DNA of 64,000 bases, taken from the NCBI RefSeq assembly GCF_011299555.1, contig NZ_CP049857.1, positions 3,286,001 to 3,350,000 of the forward strand, read 5' to 3'. Positions 17,837 through 25,103 of this stretch are shown piece after piece. How positions within the stretch are numbered: the stretch's first letter is position 1; every line of letters starts with the position of its first letter. The notes beneath the pieces were generated by a model. The model was not told the origin of the DNA. It searched no databases and saw nothing but the letters and a program-made list of their open reading frames with translations. This stretch comes from Dysgonomonas sp. HDW5A. GTDB taxonomy: Bacteria; Bacteroidota; Bacteroidia; Bacteroidales; Dysgonomonadaceae. The position numbers and the translations under genes are program-made.

Positions 17837-19087
17837 ATGGAATTAGAAGATTGTCAAAGCGAGAAATTTGCTACTCGTATAATTGGGGCTAAGTTTAAAA
17901 AGGAAGATGCACATGGAGCTATCAGTATGCCTATCTATCGGAATGCAGCATTTGAATATCCATCTTCGGAAGCAATTGCAAATGCTTTTCAAAATAAAAC
18001 CGATAGCCATACGTATACCCGTATATCTAACCCTACGGTCGAAAATCTGGAGTTGAGAATAAAAGCGGCATCCGGTGCCGAAAATGTGATGCTCGTAAGT
18101 TCGGGTATGGCTTCTATCTCAAATACGTTTATGGCACTGGCTTATGCAGGTAGTAATATTGTAACATCTCCTCATTTATTTGGCAACACTTTCTCCTTAT
18201 TTCAATTTACATTGGCAGAATTCGGAGTAGAGGTAAGATTTGTAAATACAGATAACTTATCGGAAATAGAATCTGCTATTGATGATAATACTTGTGCTTT
18301 CTTTTGTGAGTTGATAACCAATCCTCATATGGAGATAGCAGATCTTCCTAAGATTTCTGCCATAACCAAAGCAAAAGGCGTTCCTTTAATTGTAGATACT
18401 ACGATTGTACCTTGGTGCGGATTCTCTGCTAAGAAACAGGGTGTAGATATCGAGGTTGTTTCCACTACCAAATACGTATCGGGTGGTGCAACGAGTGTTG
18501 GTGGTGCTATTCTCGATTATGGAACTTTTGACTGGTCGAAAAATAAGAAGTTGTCGAAAGTAATACCTGCTGCTTCGATGTCGGCATTTATGTTTAAAAT
18601 AAAACGCGAGATTGCCCGTAATATGGGTGCTTGCATGGATTCCGAAACGGCATCATTGCAGGCTCTGGGAATGGAATCACTACAATTGCGTTTCAACCAT
18701 ATGTCGCAGACAGCCTATGAGTTGGCTCAATATCTTTCGGATATTGATAAAGTAAAGAAGGTGGGATATACTAAATTGGATAGTTCGCCTTATAAAAAGA
18801 TTTCCGATCAATTGTTTCCCTCTAACCCGGGTGCCATGCTCACTTTTAACCTGGCAGCGAAAGAAGATTGTTACCGTTTTATGGATCGTTTGAAAGTTAT
18901 TCGCAGAGCAACCAATTTGTTTGATAATAAGACTTTGATTATACATCCCGAATCTACTATCTATGGTACTTTTACTGCCGAAATGAAGCAAGTGATGGGT
19001 ATCGAAGATAATCTGTTGCGCTTGTCGGTAGGTCTTGAAGATATAGAAGACTTGAAGAAAGATATTATACAGGCTTTAGCTTATTAA
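17837..19087 (+). CDS. PLP-dependent trans-sulfuration (Cys/Met metabolism) enzyme
   Basis: A 416-residue cytosolic enzyme of the Cys/Met metabolism PLP family (cystathionine gamma-synthase, O-acetylhomoserine sulfhydrylase, methionine gamma-lyase). K212 in VSTTKYVSGG is the PLP-binding lysine; YTRISNPTVENLE, SSGMASISN and DTTIVPWCG are the family blocks around the cofactor. The sequence cannot tell synthase from lyase. Length is normal (~400). It is transcribed alone, from its own -7 element to a strong terminator. Confidence 0.9.
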   Translation: MELEDCQSEKFATRIIGAKFKKEDAHGAISMPIYRNAAFEYPSSEAIANAFQNKTDSHTYTRISNPTVENLELRIKAASGAENVMLVSSGMASISNTFMALAYAGSNIVTSPHLFGNTFSLFQFTLAEFGVEVRFVNTDNLSEIESAIDDNTCAFFCELITNPHMEIADLPKISAITKAKGVPLIVDTTIVPWCGFSAKKQGVDIEVVSTTKYVSGGATSVGGAILDYGTFDWSKNKKLSKVIPAASMSAFMFKIKREIARNMGACMDSETASLQALGMESLQLRFNHMSQTAYELAQYLSDIDKVKKVGYTKLDSSPYKKISDQLFPSNPGAMLTFNLAAKEDCYRFMDRLKVIRRATNLFDNKTLIIHPESTIYGTFTAEMKQVMGIEDNLLRLSVGLEDIEDLKKDIIQALAY

Positions 19088-19109
19088 AGCTATAAGTACC
19101 AATATAATA

Positions 19110-19145
19110 AAATCCCGATCAAATTTAACTCGATCGGGATTTTTG
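19110..19145 (+). terminator. Terminator of the trans-sulfuration gene
   Basis: AAATCCCGATC pairs perfectly with GATCGGGATTT (11 bp), followed by TTG TTT. It starts 23 bases after the stop, between convergent genes. Confidence 0.85.
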
Positions 19146-19171
19146 TTTCTCTGCCATAAAAAGGCTGTGAC

Positions 19172-19816
19172 TTATTTTTCTTTATATACGAAATACCCTA
19201 AAGCAATAATAGGCATCGACATTAATGCAATAAAATAGCCGTGTACAAGCAGTATCTGTGGTATAAATAATATGGCTAGCAGTAAACCTACAACAGCACC
19301 TCCTAAGTGTGCAGCATGTCCTATATTTCCCAATGATTTTTTCATGCCGTATACCGAATATGCCAAGTATAGTATTCCAAATACCCAACCCGGCATAGGG
19401 ATAAAGAAGAAACCGATAAGGCTGTTAGGACTCATGGCAATAGAAGCGAATAATACGCCACATACACCTCCTGAAGCTCCTATGGCAGTATAAATTGAAT
19501 CTCTGCGATACATCCACAACGATACTGTGTTACCTCCTATAATAGCAGCCAGATATAGTATAAGGAATTTTACAGGACCAATCTGAAAAACCAGCGTAGG
19601 TGCAAAAAAGTACAACGTAAGCATATTAAATAACAGGTGCATAAGGTCGGCATGCAGAAAAGCAGCCGTAAGCATTCTGTCGTATTGTTTCAATTCGAGG
19701 ATAGCATAAGTACTAAACTTATATCGATCAAAGAATTGTCTGTTATTAAAACCAATATAACTTGTAATGGCTGTAATAATTATAATTGCAAAAATTAGAA
19801 GATTTCCTAAATCCAT
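19172..19816 (-). CDS. Rhomboid-family intramembrane serine protease
   Basis: A 214-residue integral membrane protease with about six spans, cutting transmembrane substrates inside the bilayer. Catalytic serine S115 is in GASGGVCG and the partner histidine H170 in HAAHLGGA; HLLFNMLTLYFF is the conserved second-helix block. The frame is open to 19891, but the ATG at 19816 (MDLGNLLIF) is preferred: a TATTTTTG -7 element at 19846-19839 lies between the two candidates and would exclude the longer start. Substrate unknown. Confidence 0.9.
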   Translation of the reverse strand: MDLGNLLIFAIIIITAITSYIGFNNRQFFDRYKFSTYAILELKQYDRMLTAAFLHADLMHLLFNMLTLYFFAPTLVFQIGPVKFLILYLAAIIGGNTVSLWMYRRDSIYTAIGASGGVCGVLFASIAMSPNSLIGFFFIPMPGWVFGILYLAYSVYGMKKSLGNIGHAAHLGGAVVGLLLAILFIPQILLVHGYFIALMSMPIIALGYFVYKEK

Positions 19817-19958
19817 TTGTACTATTTTTAGTTCGATGCAAAAATAACATAATATTTGAATTCCTTGTGCATACTTCAAATAGAATGCCAATAAACGAAA
19901 AATAAAAGCCCCGGTAGAATCGCGACCGGTAATGGAAGGTAGCTTCTTGATAATTTAT

Positions 19959-20774
19959 TTACACACCGCTAAAAGCCGAAAATCCGCCATCAACAGGAAG
20001 AACCACTCCTGTAATAAAGCTCGCTGCCGGACTGCAAAGAAATTGTACAGCTCCGTTCAACTCTGTAATATCTCCGAAACGATTCATCGGTGTTTTTGCT
20101 AAAACCTTTTGGCTTCGTTCGGTTAATGAGCCATCGGGGTTAATGAGCACCGCTCTGTTCTGATCTCCGATGAAGAAACCGGGAGCGAGAGCGTTTACTC
20201 GTATGCCGTCTCCGTATTTCAAAGCCATTTCGGTAGCCAACCATTGAGTGAAATTGCTTATTCCTGTTTTGGCGACCGAATAACCGGGTACTCGGGTTAT
20301 AGCCGAATAGGCAGCCATAGAGGAGATGTTTATAATGCTTCCGCTTTTTTGTTCTGCCATTACTTTTCCGAATACCATAGACGGATAAACCGTACCATTG
20401 AGGTTGAGGCTGGTTACTTTTTCCCAATCCGAAATTTTCATATCGTGAAAAGGTTGGTCGGGGGCTAATGTTGCTCCAGGCATATTTCCACCTGCTATAT
20501 TCAGCAGTATATCGATGCGTCCCCATTTGGTAAGAATTTCCTGTGCTACTTTTTCGAGGCTTTCTATATCAAGCACATTGCCTATTATTCCGATTGCCTC
20601 GCCTCCTAAGTCCGTAAGCTCTTTGATTCTTACATCCAATTGCTCCTGACGAATGTCTATGGCAACTACTTTGGCTCCTGCCTCTACAAAACTTTTGGCT
20701 ATACTGCCACCGAGAACACCTCCGGCTCCTGTAATAACAGCTACTTTGCCTGCGATACTAAATATTTCGTTCAT
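19959..20774 (-). CDS. SDR oxidoreductase, probable mannonate/fructuronate reductase
   Basis: A 271-residue Rossmann-fold short-chain dehydrogenase. TGAGGVLGGSIA is the NAD(P)-binding loop, NIAGG the substrate-side loop, and the catalytic triad is S in NISSMAAYS with Y and K in YSVAK. It follows uxuA by 12 bases, so one operon. In this position SDR enzymes reversibly convert D-fructuronate and D-mannonate, the step before UxuA in glucuronate catabolism; that specific role is inferred from the neighbour. It is not related to the classical long-chain UxuB of E. coli. Confidence 0.85.
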   Translation of the reverse strand: MNEIFSIAGKVAVITGAGGVLGGSIAKSFVEAGAKVVAIDIRQEQLDVRIKELTDLGGEAIGIIGNVLDIESLEKVAQEILTKWGRIDILLNIAGGNMPGATLAPDQPFHDMKISDWEKVTSLNLNGTVYPSMVFGKVMAEQKSGSIINISSMAAYSAITRVPGYSVAKTGISNFTQWLATEMALKYGDGIRVNALAPGFFIGDQNRAVLINPDGSLTERSQKVLAKTPMNRFGDITELNGAVQFLCSPAASFITGVVLPVDGGFSAFSGV

Positions 20775-20786
20775 CTTTTATTTTAT

Positions 20787-21962
20787 TTATTGTTTCTTTA
20801 AATTTTCATTTACAACAGCCATTACACCATCTAATTGGGCTAGGGCATACATACGCCCATAAAAAGAGTAACCGGGATTATATCCTTTTTCCCCATCGTC
20901 TAACATCAAACGACCATGATCGACACGCATAGGTAATTTCGGGTTTTCTTTCTCAAATACCCTTACAACATCTATCAAATGTCCTCTGCCTTCCAAATGA
21001 GGAGCTTCTATAAAGTTGCCGTTTTCAAGAATATCTGTACTGCGGAGATGCACAAAGTGCGTGCGTGAAGCAAATTTCGCAGCCAATTCGGGTACATTGT
21101 TGTGAATACCCGAACTTAGCGATCCTGCACAGAATGTCAGTCCGTTATGTGGATTATCGACAGCTTTTAAAATCCAGCTAATATCATCGCCACCGGTCAC
21201 TATACGAGGTAAGCCCAACATCTGGTAGGGTGGGTCGTCGGGATGTACGCACATATTCACGCCGTATTCTTCGCAGACAGGCATTATCTGTTCTAAGAAG
21301 TATTTCATGTTTTGACGTAATGTATCACGATTTATACCCTCATATAGCGAAAGCAGACGCTTGAAAATAGCTACGGGATTTTTATCTCCTTCTTTGATAT
21401 TACCATTTATAAAACCTTGTGTTTTTACGATAATAGTGTCTATTAAAGCGTCTTTTTCGGCTTCGGTTATTGTTTGACCGAGTTCTTTTACCCGTTCTAA
21501 CTCTTCGGCTGTATAGTCTTTTTCTGCACCATCACGTTGAAGAATATAGCAGTCGAAATAAGCAAAGCGAGTTTTATCGAAATAAAGGGATGAAGTACCA
21601 TCTTCCCAAGGATATTCGAGATCGGTACGAATCCAGTCGATCACAGGCATAAAGTTGTAGCACACTGTTTTAATACCTGCTTTTCCCAGATTTTCGAGAC
21701 TTGTTTTGTAGTTTTCGATTAATTTGTCTCTGTCTTCTCCTGCATATTTTATGGCTTCGCTAACAGGTAGACTCTCGACCACCGACCACCGAAGCCCTGC
21801 ATCCTCTATATACTTTTTCAGATCGAGAATAGCCTCTAGAGTCCATACTTCGCCGTTGGGCACATCGTGCAGAGCGGTGACAATACCCTCCACTCCTATC
21901 TGCCTGAGCATCGATAGGGTTATTTTATCTTTTTTTCCAAACCATCTCCAAGTTTTTTCCAT
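20787..21962 (-). CDS. uxuA: Mannonate dehydratase
   Basis: A 391-residue UxuA, which removes water from D-mannonate to give 2-keto-3-deoxygluconate in the cytoplasm. The start (MEKTWRWFGKKDKITLSMLRQIG) and VCVHPDDPP-like block (NMCVHPDDPPYQMLGLPRI), HNGLTFCAGSLSS and MRVDHGR blocks are family signatures; the Cys/His residues in these blocks bind the catalytic metal. Length is normal (E. coli 394). With the SDR it completes part of glucuronate breakdown, linking the released 4-O-methyl/glucuronate of this locus to central metabolism. Glucuronate isomerase (UxaC) is not in the window. Five GTTACA half-sites and a 93-bp repeat lie upstream. Confidence 0.95.
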   Translation of the reverse strand: MEKTWRWFGKKDKITLSMLRQIGVEGIVTALHDVPNGEVWTLEAILDLKKYIEDAGLRWSVVESLPVSEAIKYAGEDRDKLIENYKTSLENLGKAGIKTVCYNFMPVIDWIRTDLEYPWEDGTSSLYFDKTRFAYFDCYILQRDGAEKDYTAEELERVKELGQTITEAEKDALIDTIIVKTQGFINGNIKEGDKNPVAIFKRLLSLYEGINRDTLRQNMKYFLEQIMPVCEEYGVNMCVHPDDPPYQMLGLPRIVTGGDDISWILKAVDNPHNGLTFCAGSLSSGIHNNVPELAAKFASRTHFVHLRSTDILENGNFIEAPHLEGRGHLIDVVRVFEKENPKLPMRVDHGRLMLDDGEKGYNPGYSFYGRMYALAQLDGVMAVVNENLKKQ

Positions 21963-21978
21963 ATTAAAGTTTAAATAT

Positions 21979-22071
21979 TAAGTACAAGAAAATATTTAAT
22001 GATAAATTTTAAATGCATAACAACTTATCGCTGTTTTGCTTGCCAAAGCAATAAATAGTTCTACGAACTTA
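21979..22071 (+). mobile_element. MITE-like 93-bp element, copy A
   Basis: Begins TAAGT and ends ACTTA (terminal inverted repeat AGT/ACT with flanking TA on both sides, as for a TA target duplication). It contains an AAATATTTAATG block and TTGCTTGCCAAAGCAA, a small hairpin. Only 7 of 93 positions differ from copy C on the opposite strand. It lies just upstream of the uxuA start. Confidence 0.8.
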
Positions 22072-22109
22072 TTTATATCAATAGGCAGTAAACACAGTAC
22101 TACAATAAA

Positions 22110-22241
22110 GTTACATTCGTTACAAAAAAGTAGACAATAACGTTACAAAAGTGACCTATCAGTGTTAGTTTTTCTGTTTTTGTAAATGACTGTAAAATAG
22201 GAGTGTAAAAATAAAAAGGTTACAAAGGTTACAAAAGTGAC
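22110..22241 (-). promoter_or_regulatory. Cluster of five GTTACA half-sites upstream of uxuA
   Basis: GTTACA at 22110, 22119, 22142, 22219 and 22228. Two of them extend to the identical 14-mer GTTACAAAAGTGAC (22142-22155 and 22228-22241). Similar half-sites occur in the other two xylan control regions of the window, so they are candidates for an HTCS binding site. Confidence 0.5.
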
Positions 22242-22338
22242 ACTTTTTATCAGCTTATTTTTTCTTCCTCTTATATCATCAATTTATATCATTTATGTGA
22301 ATCAGTAGTTGATCTGTTATGTTTAATATTCAATTATT

Positions 22339-22761
22339 CTAACGCACCCTTTGGGTTTGTTTTTCATTTTGTCTTGATACAAAACGAAACAAAAGATCAA
22401 GACTGTGCCTCTTTGCCCGACCCGCTACGGACTCGAAAGCTAAAACAAAAGAAAAACGTTTATCGTTGATATCCTTTTGTTTCTTAACGCTTTCATTCGC
22501 CCTACGGGTACCCCGTGCAACCGTCAAGGTCGGGGAAGCCTGACGGGCGAAAGCCACTTTCGTGCGTCAGCCCAAGTGCATCAGTGCCACAGCCGTTGGC
22601 TGACAAGCGAAGCGGGCGTAAAACTAAACGTGCCGTAAGGCAATAAGTTTAGTTTAGCCCGCAAGCTTAAGTCAGACAGGCGAGCCACGCAGCACAAAGC
22701 CTTTTTGATTCCTTTTGCGGCTTTGGGCAAAAGGAATACAAGCAATCTTTGATTGCGCGTA
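22339..22761. repeat. Structured GC-richer dispersed repeat, copy A (long)
   Basis: A ~423-bp element with ends CTAACGC on the left and GCGCGT on the right. It contains many hairpins: GTCTTGAT with ATCAAGAC, GTCAGCC with GGCTGAC, CCGTCA with TGACGG, a nested stem at 22612-22662 (GCGGGC, AAACTAAAC with GTTTAGTTT, GCCCGC), ATTCCTTTTG with CAAAAGGAAT, and GCAATC TTT GATTGC at 22742-22756. Parts recur at 43780-43905 and 59757-59854. It is markedly richer in G+C than its surroundings. Confidence 0.8.
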
Positions 22762-22901
22762 GTAAAAAGACAACTAAATAGAACATATAATTCCAACTAC
22801 TTATTGGCTTCATTTATTGATAGATAAAAGGGGGCGACTACCCATTCGCATTATTCAGTTTCGATCTATGTGTATTTACCGATAAGTAAGTTTGACAAAC
22901 T

Positions 22902-25025
22902 CTAATTATGATGTTTCATATCGAGTTTTATCTTTTTCAAATCGTCCAACTTATGTATGGGCAGTTCTATATCAGAAGCGATAGGACGTTTAGAAAATGT
23001 TTGAAAATAAAGCAGGCACGCATCTTTCCACCAAACAGCATCTTTTGATTGTATCTCTAATTTAGATTTTACATCGCTGAAACGTTGTTCATCTATATAT
23101 GGCTGCATCTGTTCCCATGTTTTCCGAAAACCTCTGACCTGCTGCACTCCCGAATCGTATTTATAACACAACTCGTCCCACATACTACGTCCGTTTTTCA
23201 TCTTATAGTTCCAAGGTATATGATGAAACCAAAGTAGTAAACTTTCGGGACAACGTGATGGATCATTATAGATTTCTTTCAAAGGTGAAAAGTATTGCGA
23301 AACAGCATTGCTTCCTGTTGAGGTACGATTAAAACCAAGTCCGATAGAGTCTGCATTGTGATAATACCAGGGCATCCAATCGGGGCGGGCATTAGGTACA
23401 TCTCCCCAAGGTTCAGGACCATAATGGTGTCCGAAAGCGAATATGTGGTGTAAGCCCATCGGCATCATATAATCGACAACCGCTTCACGAGATGCGAGCA
23501 TGATATCTTTTACCGGATTCACAAAGTTTTTGTCTTTCGAGAAAGTCATTTTTATCCATTCATCAGCAATCTGCTCCGAGGTCAATTGATGATCCCAAGC
23601 CAAACGCCCGAAAGCGTACCAGTTGGACTGTGCAAAATGATGTCCGCACCAATTGGTATCTTCGCCGATATTGGCAACGGCAGCAATGGCGGTCCGTTGG
23701 TGAGGTCGTAAAGTACCATCTGTTATCTTAGCAACGGTAGAGCCTTTTCCGTTCGAATAGGTATCACTATCGAGCGTTTCTTTGAAAAGGGGAGCTAAAT
23801 AAGCCAGATGATTCGAAAATCCAAGATACTCCTGTGTAATCTGAAACTCTACCATCTCGGGTGTTTTCTGCATAGCTCCGAATAATGGGCTGAACGGTTC
23901 CCGAGGTTGAAAATCTATCGGACCGTTTTTAATCTGGATGATTACATTGTCTCTGAATTGTCCATCCAAAGGCATAAATTCGAGATAGGCTTGTTTTGCC
24001 CTGTCTTCGCTGCTCGGGTTGTAAACAAATGCACGCCACATTATAATACCGTTATAGGGCTTTAGGGCATCAGCCAGCATATTAGCGCCATCGGCATGGG
24101 TACGTCCGTAATCCTGAGGGCCGGGTAATCCTTCGGAATTGGCTTTTACCAAGAAGCCTCCAAAGTCGGGAATGATGCTGTATATCTCTTTTGCTTTGTC
24201 GTTCCACCATTTAATCACCTCTTTATTTAAAGGGTCTGAATCAGGTAATCCCCCTAACTCTTTGGGTGATGAGAAGTTGACTGCCAGATATACTTTTATC
24301 CCATAAGGGCGGAATATTTCTGCTAAGGCTTTTACTTTGGAGAGATATTCTTTACTCAATATCTGTGGGCTGGCATTTACATTATTTAAAACAGTTGCAT
24401 TTATTCCTACCGAAGCATTTGCACGTGCATAGCCTTCGTATCGAGGCGATAGGGTATTGGGTAATTCATTCCATTTCCAAAGTGAATATCCTGCGTAGCC
24501 ACGCTCGATTGTTCCATCTAGATTATCCCAATGGTTGAGTATTCTGACATCGTATTTGGGAGTTTCCTTGATATTAACCGATTCCGGCAGTTGATTTGTT
24601 TGGATCAATCTCAGAAAGTGAAACACCCCGTAAAGTACACCTATATCTGTGTTTGATGCAATAACAGTACTTTGTTTGCCTCCTTTGTTTATAGTCTGGA
24701 TAATATATCCATCGTTACCTAAACCGCGAAAATCCTTTGCAGGTATTATAGAAGCAATGTTTTTGCTTTTTACAGTGCCGATAATCAAAGAGCTGTTATC
24801 GGTTGCTTTACTCGCTTCGATGTCTTTTCCTGTAAAAGATTGGGAGGCGATACTGAGTTCTTTCAGTGCTTTTTCTAAAGTTGGAGTATTTTCATCTATT
24901 GTTACTCTCGAAAAATCATAAACAGTTTCGGAAGGTGCATATCTTAACCATAGTTTACTCCCGTCTTCGGCAAAAAGCGAAAAGGAGAACATAACAAAAA
25001 TAAATGTGTTTATAATATATTTCAT
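22902..25025 (-). CDS. GH67 alpha-glucuronidase
   Basis: A ~707-residue secreted (4-O-methyl)glucuronidase that removes the uronic acid from the non-reducing end of xylo-oligosaccharides. Signal peptide MKYIINTFIFVMFSFSLFAE. Catalytic residues, from spacing identical to the characterised family members (acid, then base +73 and +101): E298 in KANSEGLPGP, D371 in NGPIDFQ and E399 in ITQEYLG. Start at 25025 is chosen because it gives the signal peptide; the open frame continues to 25073. It is the last gene of the main transcription unit, 78 bases after GH3, with an intercistronic hairpin in the gap. GH115 in the same locus covers internal substitutions. Confidence 0.95.
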   Translation of the reverse strand: MKYIINTFIFVMFSFSLFAEDGSKLWLRYAPSETVYDFSRVTIDENTPTLEKALKELSIASQSFTGKDIEASKATDNSSLIIGTVKSKNIASIIPAKDFRGLGNDGYIIQTINKGGKQSTVIASNTDIGVLYGVFHFLRLIQTNQLPESVNIKETPKYDVRILNHWDNLDGTIERGYAGYSLWKWNELPNTLSPRYEGYARANASVGINATVLNNVNASPQILSKEYLSKVKALAEIFRPYGIKVYLAVNFSSPKELGGLPDSDPLNKEVIKWWNDKAKEIYSIIPDFGGFLVKANSEGLPGPQDYGRTHADGANMLADALKPYNGIIMWRAFVYNPSSEDRAKQAYLEFMPLDGQFRDNVIIQIKNGPIDFQPREPFSPLFGAMQKTPEMVEFQITQEYLGFSNHLAYLAPLFKETLDSDTYSNGKGSTVAKITDGTLRPHQRTAIAAVANIGEDTNWCGHHFAQSNWYAFGRLAWDHQLTSEQIADEWIKMTFSKDKNFVNPVKDIMLASREAVVDYMMPMGLHHIFAFGHHYGPEPWGDVPNARPDWMPWYYHNADSIGLGFNRTSTGSNAVSQYFSPLKEIYNDPSRCPESLLLWFHHIPWNYKMKNGRSMWDELCYKYDSGVQQVRGFRKTWEQMQPYIDEQRFSDVKSKLEIQSKDAVWWKDACLLYFQTFSKRPIASDIELPIHKLDDLKKIKLDMKHHN

Positions 25026-25060
25026 AAGCATTAAGGTTTTAAACCTTTTAAATTGAAAAT

Positions 25061-25086
25061 AGAGGGCAGACATTTATCTGCCCTCT
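25061..25086 (-). terminator. Intercistronic hairpin between GH3 and GH67
   Basis: AGAGGGCAGA pairs perfectly with TCTGCCCTCT (10 bp, loop CATTTA), followed on the minus strand by ATTTTCAATTT. It could reduce GH67 expression or stabilise the upstream mRNA. Confidence 0.6.
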
Positions 25087-25103
25087 TAGACTATTAAACG
25101 GAA

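Larger units (their letters stand above)
21963..22901. other. 939-bp gap inside the xylan locus: repeats and control sites
   Basis: This gap separates uxuA from the GH67 gene. From left to right it holds a 93-bp MITE-like element (21979-22071), a cluster of five GTTACA sites (22110-22233), and a long structured repeat (22339-22761). The short ORFs inside the structured repeat are not believed to be genes. Confidence 0.7.

Noticed and set aside
19816-19891. N-terminal extension of the rhomboid protease
   Set aside because: A -7 element lies inside it and the rhomboid fold begins at the later ATG.
22339-22796. Small ORFs of ~70 codons on the minus strand within the structured repeat
   Set aside because: They overlie strong hairpins, lack start signals, and the deleted and rearranged copies do not keep the frames.
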